From NCBI GenBank assembly GCA_025782575.1, contig JALGYY010000043.1:204501-268500 (forward strand): DNA of 64,000 nucleotides. The letters are read 5' to 3'. Numbering within the stretch: position 1 is the stretch's first letter; every line of letters starts with the position of its first letter. The position numbers were made by a program, and so were the translations under genes. Positions 51,941-60,755 of the stretch are shown here, piece by piece. This stretch comes from a bacterium. Lineage in GTDB: Bacteria > Orphanbacterota > Orphanbacteria > Orphanbacterales > Orphanbacteraceae. The notes under the pieces are model-generated. The model was not told the DNA's origin and did no database searches. It saw nothing but the letters and a program-made list of their open reading frames with translations.

Positions 51941-52735
51941 GTGGTCCCGGACATTGATGCCGCCGCGTGGCTGCTGAAAAGCGAAATCGAATATTTCTCA
52001 TTGGACGCAGAGCGTGAGTCTCTCCGGCCCGGACTATTGTTCCGAGCGCACGGCGCCGAATCGTTCCCGCCGGGAGCGGTTGCGTTTCTCGGTTCGGGCG
52101 AGGGCGCTGCCACGAGCGACTGGGTTCAGCGAACCGAAGAACGGTTTCGAGAGATCGGCGCCGGATTGGCGCGGATTTATACACCAATCGATTTCATTGG
52201 TAGCGATCGACTTCTACAAGCCGGTTTCAATCATCGAATAGAGGTCGGCTACTTCGCCAGGCCGATCCATACGGCCTCTCGACATCACAAAACGTTCCGA
52301 TTGATAGCGGATGAACGCGACTGGGCATTGAAGCTCACGATTCACCAAGCTGGAGAAGGAGTCCCCGACGGCCATGAGATCCCGGCAGAAGACTGGGTCG
52401 CGATCGAAAAACGCAAGAGCACAACAGGCGGAATTCAGATGTTCCTGGTCGAAGTCGACGGAGAGCCACGTGCGACTGTCGGTCTTATGGAATTCGAATT
52501 CGCGCTGCGGCTGAAGAACCTGCTGGTTCATCCTGATCACAGGAGAAGCGGAGTCGGTGGTGAGATCCTGCGTGCCGCCCGTAGAGCGGCCCGCGAGAGG
52601 GATCTCGCCGGTGTCGGATGCTTCGCGATCGCGGGCGAGGAGGGGGAGGCCCTTTACAAGGGTGAGAACTTCCAACCCGTCTGCGCCCAGATGGAGTGGA
52701 CTAAAATGATGGTACCGGAGGGAACGAGGAAATGA
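51941..52735 (+). CDS. GNAT-family acetyltransferase with N-terminal extension
   Basis: 264 residues from a GTG with GGAGG 6 nt upstream. The C-terminal half (residues 150-255) is a GNAT domain: MFLVEVDGEPRATVGLM, LKNLLVHPDHRRSGVGGEILRAA carries the acetyl-CoA-binding R-R-S-G-V-G-G, and YKGENFQPV is the end. The N-terminal half (VDPD to about 140) may be a second, degenerate GNAT-like fold. The substrate is unknown. The gene overlaps the PhyH gene by 4 nt, implying a joint pathway. Confidence 0.82.
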   Translation: MVPDIDAAAWLLKSEIEYFSLDAERESLRPGLLFRAHGAESFPPGAVAFLGSGEGAATSDWVQRTEERFREIGAGLARIYTPIDFIGSDRLLQAGFNHRIEVGYFARPIHTASRHHKTFRLIADERDWALKLTIHQAGEGVPDGHEIPAEDWVAIEKRKSTTGGIQMFLVEVDGEPRATVGLMEFEFALRLKNLLVHPDHRRSGVGGEILRAARRAARERDLAGVGCFAIAGEEGEALYKGENFQPVCAQMEWTKMMVPEGTRK

Positions 52736-53499
52736 CCAAAGGCCTAAGCAAGGAGCAAATCGAGCAGTTCGGTGCGGAGGGCTACCTGAAACTCGATCGT
52801 CAATTCGACGAGAAAGAAGTGGCGATCATGCGAGCGGAGAGTGAGCGAATATTCGCGGACTCTTCACTTGCCGACATCGCTAATCTCCGCGCTTATACCC
52901 GGAACACTCTCTCAGGAGAGCCCGTCATCGACCGATTCGATCCGGTGAGAGACCTCTCGCCCCAATTCGACGCGTTATCCCGCGACAAGAGGATGATCGC
53001 CGCCGCCGCCGATCTTCTTGGCGAAGATGTACTCCTGTTCAAGGATAAGTTGATTGCCAAATTTCCAGGCGTTTGTGGTTACTCCCTTCATCAGGACTTT
53101 GCCTATTGGCAGGGAGTGGGCATTCCCGCCGAAGATATCATCACCGCCTACATATCCATCGACAAGGCGGGAGCCGATAACGGAGCGATGGAGCTCTTTC
53201 TCGGCTATCACGACATTGTATTCAACCGACCGGGCAAGATGGATGACATCGAGGAAGACCGGATCGATACGTCGAATGCTCTCCTTCTTGAAACAGAACC
53301 GGGTGATGTCGTTTTCTTTCATACTCTCGTTCCCCATCGCTCCGGGCCGAATCGATCCGATCGACACCGAAGATACCTCTATTTCAGTTACTCGCCGGCC
53401 AGACATGGCGATCTTTACGATCGCTATTATGAGACCTATCGAGAGCGCCGGTTGCGTGAACTACCTGGGGACCTCCGCGACCGAGCTTACTTCCGGTAG
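52732..53499 (+). CDS. Phytanoyl-CoA dioxygenase (PhyH)-family Fe(II)/2-oxoglutarate oxygenase
   Basis: 255 residues with a double-stranded beta-helix. The iron ligands are SLHQDFAYW (H-x-D) and TLVPHRSGPNRS (distal His with the following Arg/Ser that bind 2-oxoglutarate). FGAEGYLKLDRQF and GAMELFLGYH are usual family blocks. PhyH enzymes hydroxylate small molecules, including ectoine, and secondary metabolites. Coupled to a GNAT gene, it may modify the same small molecule. Confidence 0.9.
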   Translation: MTKGLSKEQIEQFGAEGYLKLDRQFDEKEVAIMRAESERIFADSSLADIANLRAYTRNTLSGEPVIDRFDPVRDLSPQFDALSRDKRMIAAAADLLGEDVLLFKDKLIAKFPGVCGYSLHQDFAYWQGVGIPAEDIITAYISIDKAGADNGAMELFLGYHDIVFNRPGKMDDIEEDRIDTSNALLLETEPGDVVFFHTLVPHRSGPNRSDRHRRYLYFSYSPARHGDLYDRYYETYRERRLRELPGDLRDRAYFR

Positions 53500-53533
53500 C
53501 CGGCGCGGATGACACCGCAGGTGCCAAGGCAGG

Positions 53534-54490
53534 CTATAGCTTGAATCGCTCCAGCTCTTCCGCCACATGATACCCGCGTGCCTCGATCTCACTGCGAGCA
53601 TCGGAACCCCTCCAGATAGCCCGGTTCGTGTGATTCAAATGGATGAAGCGCACCTTCGCGCGCTCACTTGCAGGCAACGATTCAAAACGTCGCATGCTAT
53701 GTCTGATAAAAGGGTGCGGAAAGCCGGACATATCGCGGCCCGGGATTTCACCGTTATCAAAGAAAGTGCCGTCCAGATAAGCGACATCAACGTCCGCGAT
53801 CATCTCTTCGATTCTCGTTCCCCACTCGTCCCATGTTTCCCAGCTATCGATGTCGGGAATGAAGAGCGCAGCCCGTTCCGGACCATGAATGACATACCCG
53901 ACGACTTCGGAAAACTCCTGGCGGTGTGGCACGAGAACAGGCTTTACCCGGAGTCGCCTGTTCAACTCTAATTCTCTATCCTCTTCGAGAGATCGAAGAG
54001 AAATATTCTTATAGCTAACGAGCTGACTCCAGGGGCCGTTTGTGGTCAGGTACTCGTGCATTCGCGGCATGGCGAAGACAGGTACCTCTTTCGCGCCGAG
54101 CGACTCGTGGCCGAGAAACATCAGCCCGGTATAGTGGCCGATATGGGCGTGCGTCAAAAAGATGCCGTCCAGACCCGGCTTTTCTTCAGCGGGGGCGATT
54201 CTGTCGAGCATCTGGAGCTGCTCCCGGAAGTCAGGCGTCGCTTCAAACATCCAGCGCTCGGAGCTTGCCGGGTCGACAACGGCAAGGCTGACGACCCGGC
54301 GGCGCCTTGCTTCGTCGATCCAGCCGGGATGCTCTTTTGTACCTGCTTGCGGCACCCCTCCGTCCTGGGCAATACCGAGCACGACAATATACGGCGACAA
54401 CTTCTTATCGTGCGAGTCTGCTCCGACGCCTGAGGCTGCCAGAGCAAGAAGCGCGGCTAGTACCAGATAAGATGGGATTGAGACTGTCAT
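53534..54490 (-). CDS. Secreted metallo-beta-lactamase-fold protein (PqqB-like)
   Basis: 318 residues with a signal peptide (residues 1-24). The metal motif reads FLTHAHIGHYTGL, that is H-x-H-x-G-H, in which the Asp of the usual HxHxDH is Gly. The rest follows the fold: VVLGIAQDGGVPQAG at the start, PDIDSWETWDE with a metal-ligand Asp, and FIHLNHTNRAIW near the end. The THAHxGH form occurs in PqqB-related proteins, but no other pqq gene is near and the family contains non-PQQ members. A hydrolase role in the envelope is plausible. Confidence 0.8.
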   Translation of the reverse strand: MTVSIPSYLVLAALLALAASGVGADSHDKKLSPYIVVLGIAQDGGVPQAGTKEHPGWIDEARRRRVVSLAVVDPASSERWMFEATPDFREQLQMLDRIAPAEEKPGLDGIFLTHAHIGHYTGLMFLGHESLGAKEVPVFAMPRMHEYLTTNGPWSQLVSYKNISLRSLEEDRELELNRRLRVKPVLVPHRQEFSEVVGYVIHGPERAALFIPDIDSWETWDEWGTRIEEMIADVDVAYLDGTFFDNGEIPGRDMSGFPHPFIRHSMRRFESLPASERAKVRFIHLNHTNRAIWRGSDARSEIEARGYHVAEELERFKL

Positions 54491-54505
54491 ACTGTCACGG
54501 CCCGA

Positions 54506-54534
54506 TTGACCTCCCTACGGTTACATGCTAAACT
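54506..54534 (+). promoter_or_regulatory. Sigma70-type promoter for the multidomain secreted protein
   Basis: TTGACC (54506-54511), a 17-nt spacer and TAAACT (54529-54534), about 43 nt before the ATG at 54577, which itself has AAAAGGAG upstream. Confidence 0.72.
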
Positions 54535-54576
54535 ATTCTGGTCGCGGAATATATAAATTCTAAAAGGAGTGTCACC

Positions 54577-57500
54577 ATGGTCTCCGGTCACAGGAGTCAT
54601 CCCCCGGCATTCTTCATTTGTTTTTTCCTCGCGTTCCTATGCCCGAAAGTATCCGCCGATTTCATAGGTCTCGACAGAAACGGGGACTTGCTCTGTGACT
54701 CCCCTTCGGACATGGGGGTCGCCACCGGAGTCGCGGGCGTCCGCGATACATTCGATCTCTTTATGGATGCCTCGGTGGGAATATTTTCTTGGGGCTGCAC
54801 TTTCTGCGTCAACGACTCGAACTCTATCATTATTGACACATTTCTCTACAACGCCCCACAGAACTGGACACAGATCGATCTGCACAGCGTCACAGTGCCG
54901 CTCGAATTGCGCGCCTTCTTCCCGAGAGCGAAGTGCCTGATCGCTCAGGCAGTTGACTTCGACCTTACGAACCCGATTCAATTGCCGGCACGACTCGGGT
55001 CATTCGCCTACGAGATTGCAGAGGCCACATGCGTCGGTTTTGTGATCGACGGTTCACTCAGCGGTTATTTTTCGACCGGTCTTCAATCAGTTGTTTTTGA
55101 TAACCCGGCCGATGTCTGCTCGCAGCAACCGTGCGGACTCTCCCTGACCGTCAATGGAGTCTCTCCTGAATGTCCGGTTCCACCCGGTCATGTCGGCGAG
55201 ACTTATCCCGGCGAAGTTGTATTCACGGCAGCGGGCGGGTCCCCCCCTTACACATGGTCCCAAACCGGTATGCCCACCGGGCTCGACATCGACCCACCGA
55301 CCGGCGAGGTGGTCGGCACGCCGACCACCATGGGCGATTTCTCGTTTGTCGCTACCGTGACCGACAGTCTGGGCGATCAGGCATCGCGTGCCTGTTCGCT
55401 CGTGATAGTCGAAGATGTCATGGTCGATCCCGACAATCCTGCTTGCCCCCTTCCCCATGGGATGAGGACGGAACCGTACTCTGAGAGCGTGCAATTCAAG
55501 GCACTCGGAGGAGCGCCGCCATACATATGGTCGAGCGTCGGCCTCCCGACAGGGATGGCAATCATTTCGAATACGGGATTTGTCGTCGGCATACCGGCAA
55601 ATACCGGGAAATACGTATTTACGGTAACCGTGGCGGACTCGGAACTGAAGCAGTTCGCATCCACCGATTCACGAACCTGCTCGATGCGCGTCTTTCGAGA
55701 ACTCAAAGTTGGTACGCTCCAGCCCGAGTGCCCGATTCCACCAGCGACGCCTGGCGAGCCGTACCCCGCAGGGACGACGTTCCAGGCTTCGGGAGGGCTT
55801 CCCCCCTATGGCTGGACCGCGTCCGGGTTACCCACGGGGATTTTCATATCGCCGTCCGGCGAAATCAGCGGTCAGACAAATGAGACAGGCCCGTTCTTAT
55901 TTACTGTAACCGTCACCGACTCTTTGGGGCAATCCGACAACCGCGAATGTTCCATCGATGCTGGATTCCCCGTATTGATCGACACGTTAGATCCGATCTG
56001 TCCACTGCCTTTCGTCCTCCGCGGCGCGCCGATTCCGGCGGCGTATTCTTTCCATTTCTTTGAGGGCATTCCCCCGATCGGCTGGTCGGCTTCCGGACTG
56101 CCTCCAGGCGTCACGATCGATCCAGGGTCCGGGCAGCTGGTCGGCAGCGCGACTTCCGTCGAAAACTATCCTTTCACCGTTTCCGTTACAGACAAGTACG
56201 TCACCAGCTCTCGTGATTGTGCACTGCGTGTGGTGGATCCACTCCAGATCGACGAAAGCGTCCCCGCCTGCCCCCTTCCCACCTCAGATCCGAACGAGCC
56301 ATACCCGGCCGGGTCAGTCTTTTCCGCGAACGGAGGGCTGAATCCTTACATCTGGTCACAAGCCGGTCTACCCGGAGGAATGCTTATTGACTCTCTTAGC
56401 GGGGAGATCGGCGGCACGCCCCTAGAGGCGGGCACATTCTTGTTCGAAGTCTCGGCGGTCGACCAGTTGGGACTGACAGACACTGTAAGCTGCGAAGTCA
56501 CCATCGGCCCCAGCTTTCTGGGGTTCGACCGGAACGGCGACATGCTCTGTGATCCCTCCGTCGATCTGGGAACAATCCTTGCTCCGATCGGCTCGGTCGA
56601 TACTCTTGATCTGTTCATCGATGGATTCGCTTCGACCACCAGCTGGGCATGTACATTCTGCCTGCTCGATTCCAATTCCGTTCTTCTCGACACGTTCATC
56701 TACAACACTCCACCCGCATGGACCGATATTCCTTTGCAGTCCGCCGCCGTTCCGGCTGAGCTCCAGAGTCAGTACCCCTTGATGAACTGCTTCATCGTAC
56801 AATCGACCGACTTCAGTTTCACAGAGCCGGTTGCCATTCCATCAACTCTCGGTTCGCTCATCTATGAAGTCGCCTCGGAACCATGCGTCGGTTTCCTGCT
56901 TCACGGTCCTGGGTCCGGATATCTGTCGACCGAGCTCGAGCCCGTAATTTTCACCGACCCTCACTCTACGTGCGGAACGTATTCCGATTGCGCTGTCACG
57001 GTCGCAATCGACGAACAGGACCCGGTCTGCCCGCTTCCACAGGCGAAACGGAATCAACCGTACGTCGCGCCAGGCCCGTTCATCGCCGCCGAGGGATTCC
57101 CGCCGTTCACCTGGTCCCAGGTCGGACTTCCGAGCGGTCTGGATATTGATCCTCAAACGGGCCTTGTCTCAGGAACGTCGAGCGCCGGGCGCGGCACCTA
57201 TCCGTTTACGGTTACGATGCAGGATGAGTTTGACAGAGTTGCAACACGGGAATGCCGGGTCAGACTTTGCGCCGGCGCGCTTTGCACGTTTTTCCCGATG
57301 CAGGTCGAGATCGGCGGAATCACTCTGGTCGAGCAGGAAGCTGGGGTCAGAGTAAACTGGACGGTAGTTGACGTATCACAATTCCTGCGAGTCCATCTGA
57401 TCGGCGGTCCCGCTCCGTCAGGTGACTACGAAGTTCTAGCTACCGAAGATGTGTCCCTCTTGAGTGGGGGAGCAGGCTTCGTGTATTTCGATTCGATCGC

Positions 57501-57894
57501 GCCTCTCGATCGAGAATACTACCTGCAAGGCGATTTGATAACCGGCGGGGTTGAAACGTATGGGCCGGTACTCAGAGTTTCGGCAACCGGCCTGCCGGGA
57601 TCCGAAGTGCCGGCACCCGGCAAGCTCACAATCAGGAGCGAGCCGAATCCGTTCAATCCAACGACGACGTTGTCATTCGCTCTCTCCGGAGCTGGCCATG
57701 TCCGGCTCGACATCTATGACGCCCGCGGATCGCATGTGAAGCGGTTGGTGGACGAGAGCCTCTTGTCCGGGGCGCATCAGATCGTATGGGGAGGGAAACG
57801 TTCGGGCGGAAGCGCCGCGCCGTCCGGAATCTACTTTGCCAGGCTACGCGTCGGAGACAAAAGGGTCGTGACGAAGCTGGTGCTTATCAGATAG
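54577..57894 (+). CDS. Multidomain secreted protein: two DRNGD domains, six Ig-like repeats, FlgD-like sorting domain
   Basis: 1105 residues. A signal peptide (1-27) is followed by DRNGD domain B1 (about 28-180: FIGLDRNGDLLCD, CTFCVNDS, LDGxLSGYFST equivalent IDGSLSGYFST). Five repeats of about 90 residues follow. Each starts with C-P-x-P and contains GGxPPYxWSxxGLPxGxxI and an FxxTVTDSLG-type strand, as in the He_PIG/cadherin-like putative Ig domain. Domain B2 (about 645-800: LGFDRNGDMLCD, CTFCLLDS, QSTDFSF) comes next, followed by a sixth repeat. The C-terminal part is an Ig-like stretch plus PNPFNPTTTLSF ending TKLVLIR. The paired cysteines suggest disulfides. It probably acts as a surface adhesin or scaffold. 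No catalytic site is visible. Confidence 0.85.
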   Translation: MVSGHRSHPPAFFICFFLAFLCPKVSADFIGLDRNGDLLCDSPSDMGVATGVAGVRDTFDLFMDASVGIFSWGCTFCVNDSNSIIIDTFLYNAPQNWTQIDLHSVTVPLELRAFFPRAKCLIAQAVDFDLTNPIQLPARLGSFAYEIAEATCVGFVIDGSLSGYFSTGLQSVVFDNPADVCSQQPCGLSLTVNGVSPECPVPPGHVGETYPGEVVFTAAGGSPPYTWSQTGMPTGLDIDPPTGEVVGTPTTMGDFSFVATVTDSLGDQASRACSLVIVEDVMVDPDNPACPLPHGMRTEPYSESVQFKALGGAPPYIWSSVGLPTGMAIISNTGFVVGIPANTGKYVFTVTVADSELKQFASTDSRTCSMRVFRELKVGTLQPECPIPPATPGEPYPAGTTFQASGGLPPYGWTASGLPTGIFISPSGEISGQTNETGPFLFTVTVTDSLGQSDNRECSIDAGFPVLIDTLDPICPLPFVLRGAPIPAAYSFHFFEGIPPIGWSASGLPPGVTIDPGSGQLVGSATSVENYPFTVSVTDKYVTSSRDCALRVVDPLQIDESVPACPLPTSDPNEPYPAGSVFSANGGLNPYIWSQAGLPGGMLIDSLSGEIGGTPLEAGTFLFEVSAVDQLGLTDTVSCEVTIGPSFLGFDRNGDMLCDPSVDLGTILAPIGSVDTLDLFIDGFASTTSWACTFCLLDSNSVLLDTFIYNTPPAWTDIPLQSAAVPAELQSQYPLMNCFIVQSTDFSFTEPVAIPSTLGSLIYEVASEPCVGFLLHGPGSGYLSTELEPVIFTDPHSTCGTYSDCAVTVAIDEQDPVCPLPQAKRNQPYVAPGPFIAAEGFPPFTWSQVGLPSGLDIDPQTGLVSGTSSAGRGTYPFTVTMQDEFDRVATRECRVRLCAGALCTFFPMQVEIGGITLVEQEAGVRVNWTVVDVSQFLRVHLIGGPAPSGDYEVLATEDVSLLSGGAGFVYFDSIAPLDREYYLQGDLITGGVETYGPVLRVSATGLPGSEVPAPGKLTIRSEPNPFNPTTTLSFALSGAGHVRLDIYDARGSHVKRLVDESLLSGAHQIVWGGKRSGGSAAPSGIYFARLRVGDKRVVTKLVLIR

Positions 57895-58068
57895 AGAGGC
57901 ACCTTTCAGGATCAGCTCTCATCCTACCGGTTGGAATCCCGTTCTCGCTGTGGTGCGACTTACTCCCAGCACGGGGAGAAGCACCAGCGGTACTTCCTGA
58001 GTCAGAGCGTCCACCAGCGCCTTGAACGGTGGATACCCTGCCGATCGCTGTGCTACTATTAAGATCGT

Positions 58069-59475
58069 ATGCTTTTCAACTCATCGATATTCGCCGTTTT
58101 CATCGCCCTTCTGCTCCCGCTCTACGCGATCCTTCCTGCATCCCGTCCCCGGAAGCTTCTACTGCTTGTAGCGAGTTACCTCTTCTATGCCAACTGGGAT
58201 TGGCGTTATCTATCGCTCCTGCTCATTTCCACGGCGATCGACTACCACGCCGGAAAACGTCTTGCGAGGACGGATCGTCTCGGCGCGCGGCGTGGCTGGC
58301 TCTTCGCAAGTCTATTCACCAACTTAGGCTTTCTTGGTGTTTTCAAGTACGGGAACTTCTTTATTGAACTTGCTGAGCCGATCTGGTCATCGCTCGGCAT
58401 AGTGCCGATTCGTTTCCCGGGAAACATCCCCGTTGGAATATCGTTCTACACGTTCCAGACAATGAGCTACACGATCGATATATATCGGAAGAAAACGTCA
58501 CCTTGTGGCTGCCTTCTCGATTTCGCGCTCTACGTTTCGTTTTTCGCGCAGCTCGTGGCGGGGCCGATCGTGCGGAGTACGCAGTTCCTCCCTCAAATCG
58601 TATCGATGAAGCAACTGCGCATGGGAAACGTTTCGAGCGGCACGCATCGCTTCCTGCTCGGTCTCTTCAAGAAGGTAGCAATCGCCGACAACGTAGGTCT
58701 CTTCGTCGACACCATATTTCAAGCCCCCGGAGGTTACGGAGCAATCACGCTCTGGGGCGGCGCTTTCGCATTCGTGCTCCAGGTATACTGCGATTTCTCC
58801 GCCTACTCCGACATGGCGGTCGGTATCGGCCGCGCGTTCGGCATCAAACTCCCTGAGAACTTCAAGAATCCGTATCTGGCACGATCGATCACCGAGTTCT
58901 GGCAGCGGTGGCATATCTCGCTCTCCACGTGGCTGCGCGACTATCTGTTCATCCCGCTCGGCGGAAGCAGGAAAGGTCTTTCCCGCACTTATGCGAATCT
59001 CTTTATCACCATGTTCCTCGGGGGGCTCTGGCACGGTGCAGCGCTTACCTATGTCGTATGGGGCGGGTTGCACGGGCTGATCCTGATGCTGGAGAGGATC
59101 CTCGGGATCGGCACCAGCGTAAGAGACGAGAATCGCGGTGGCTTCTTCGGAGTCGTGCGCGGAATCATCACCGTCAGCATTCACGCGGTGGGGCTCGTCA
59201 TCTTTCGATCGGCCGACCTCCCGACGGCGTGGCAATACATCACGCGAATGGTGACCGCGTGGGAGAGTCTGGGGGGGGAACAGATGGCGCTCGGTTGGAC
59301 GGGCGCGCTCATTCTGCTCTGCACAGGACAGTACTTCATCGAGCGGCACGGAATCGACCGTCCGCTCTGGATTGAGATGCCGGCGGCAGTACAAGGCGCT
59401 GCGCTCGCTATGTTGCTCTATCTGACCGCATGGTTTCAGGCGGACAAAGTGGCGTTCATTTACTTTCAATTCTAG
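58069..59475 (+). CDS. MBOAT-family O-acyltransferase (AlgI-like)
   Basis: 468 residues with about eleven membrane helices. The MBOAT signature is clear: the PVGISFYTFQTMSYTIDIYR segment, GPIVRSTQFLPQ, WQRWHISLSTWLRDYLFIPLGG, and FLGGLWHGAALTYVVWGGLHG with the catalytic His. AlgI and PatA/DltB-type proteins transfer acetyl groups across the membrane for exopolysaccharide, peptidoglycan or teichoic acid modification. The downstream SGNH gene starts 8 nt after the stop, the classical AlgI/AlgJ pairing. The modified polymer cannot be named from the sequence. Confidence 0.92.
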   Translation: MLFNSSIFAVFIALLLPLYAILPASRPRKLLLLVASYLFYANWDWRYLSLLLISTAIDYHAGKRLARTDRLGARRGWLFASLFTNLGFLGVFKYGNFFIELAEPIWSSLGIVPIRFPGNIPVGISFYTFQTMSYTIDIYRKKTSPCGCLLDFALYVSFFAQLVAGPIVRSTQFLPQIVSMKQLRMGNVSSGTHRFLLGLFKKVAIADNVGLFVDTIFQAPGGYGAITLWGGAFAFVLQVYCDFSAYSDMAVGIGRAFGIKLPENFKNPYLARSITEFWQRWHISLSTWLRDYLFIPLGGSRKGLSRTYANLFITMFLGGLWHGAALTYVVWGGLHGLILMLERILGIGTSVRDENRGGFFGVVRGIITVSIHAVGLVIFRSADLPTAWQYITRMVTAWESLGGEQMALGWTGALILLCTGQYFIERHGIDRPLWIEMPAAVQGAALAMLLYLTAWFQADKVAFIYFQF

Positions 59476-59483
59476 GGGCGAGA

Positions 59484-60569
59484 TTGAACAAGGCGACGAA
59501 AGCTCTGATCTGGTGTGCGGCGCTCATGATCGCGAGTGAGGTCGGCATTCGAACTCTCGAATCGGGGCCGATCCGGGTCGTCGATGACGCGCCGAGTTTC
59601 GAAACCAGACGCCCATTCGTTTTCGTGCTTGGCACATCGCGGGTGCGGCGCGGCATCTGGCCGAGGGTAATCGAAAAAGCATGGGCGGAAGAGACAGGGC
59701 ATCGGCCGTGGGTCGCGAGTATCTGGGAGCTGGCGGTTACCAACATCGGCCTCTACAAGATCTACTTAGACGAAATCCGGCCGTGGGCCAAGAAGTCGAC
59801 AATCCCCAACGGTGTGCTCGCCATCGAGATCTGCGGTGCCTCGATGAACGACTCGTACATGCGAGACGAAGAGGCACGCTACGCACATGTGAGCACATTC
59901 GGTAAGCACTTGCGTGCCGGCGATCTGAGCGACGCCTCGAGCCAGCTCCTTGTCAGTTCCGCCCGATTCACCGAGATTAAGGGAATCATCGAGGATCGAT
60001 TCGGGAAGGGCGAGCGGCAGGAGGAGATCCGGATCGAGGATGGCGAAAAAATGGAGGACAATGGGGAAAGCGCCCCCCAGTCCGGGAAACGAAAGACATC
60101 GCTTGCCCAATATCTGCATCGCTATTCATGGGGGCGAGGTTACAAAGGATTCGACCCGCACCACGGCACGATGGATGACCTCAGGCTCGAAAAGATCCGG
60201 GAGCAGTACACAGGGACGCTACTCAAGGACTACGCGCTCGGCGGCATCCAGATAAAGTATTTAAAAAAACTGGTAAAGTCCGCACGGGAAGACGGCCTGA
60301 AAGTCGTCTTCTTCATTTTGCCGATCACCGCTGATCATAGAGAATTCTGGGACGGGGACATGTACGCGGCGTATGTAGCGGCGGCGGAAGAAGTGGCCGC
60401 CGAACTCGGCGTGCCGCTCCATAACTTCGATCGCGATTTCGAAATCTCTCCCGACGAGTTCCGCGACACCAATCACCTGAAGGAGGTCGGCGCGGTAAGA
60501 TTGTCGCGGGAATTCGCAAGCCGGCTGCTTGGAGACGGATTAGTGCCTGAGGCTGGGAATCAAAACTAA
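59484..60569 (+). CDS. SGNH-hydrolase-like periplasmic acyltransferase partner (AlgJ/AlgX/DltD-like)
   Basis: 361 residues from the TTG at 59484, which has AGGGGCGAGA upstream; an in-frame start inside the MBOAT gene at 59430 is less likely. A signal-anchor helix spans about 8-22. Block I is VFVLGTSRVRRG (Ser nucleophile), and the distal catalytic pair is DTNHLKEVGA near the C-terminus. An ALEI-type block (LAIEICGASMNDSY) is in between. Such proteins complete O-acetyl transfer to exopolysaccharide outside the membrane. It is coupled to the MBOAT gene. Confidence 0.82.
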   Translation: MNKATKALIWCAALMIASEVGIRTLESGPIRVVDDAPSFETRRPFVFVLGTSRVRRGIWPRVIEKAWAEETGHRPWVASIWELAVTNIGLYKIYLDEIRPWAKKSTIPNGVLAIEICGASMNDSYMRDEEARYAHVSTFGKHLRAGDLSDASSQLLVSSARFTEIKGIIEDRFGKGERQEEIRIEDGEKMEDNGESAPQSGKRKTSLAQYLHRYSWGRGYKGFDPHHGTMDDLRLEKIREQYTGTLLKDYALGGIQIKYLKKLVKSAREDGLKVVFFILPITADHREFWDGDMYAAYVAAAEEVAAELGVPLHNFDRDFEISPDEFRDTNHLKEVGAVRLSREFASRLLGDGLVPEAGNQN

Positions 60570-60610
60570 TTCAGTTAGTGGAGGCGGCCAGGCTGCGTGT
60601 TCTGTCCCTC

Positions 60611-60636
60611 GCCCTCCCCGTCTATGAAGGGAGGGC
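60611..60636. terminator. Candidate hairpin between convergent genes
   Basis: GCCCTCCC (60611-60618) pairs with GGGAGGGC (60629-60636) around a 10-nt loop. It lies 42 nt after the SGNH gene and before the convergent gene at 60756. There is no clear T-run. Confidence 0.4.
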
Positions 60637-60755
60637 CGGGATAATGAAGCGCGTGGCGACGCGGTGCATCGGAGGAGGCGACCTTTCCGTGAAACCCGGA
60701 CGACTCCGGCGACCGACATGGCGACATGCCAGGTTGCACCGCCATGCCTTCGCGA

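Noticed and set aside
58498-59469. Long minus-strand frame opposite the MBOAT gene
   Set aside because: The translation is an acidic/basic mosaic with no domain, and the MBOAT gene on the plus strand is clear.
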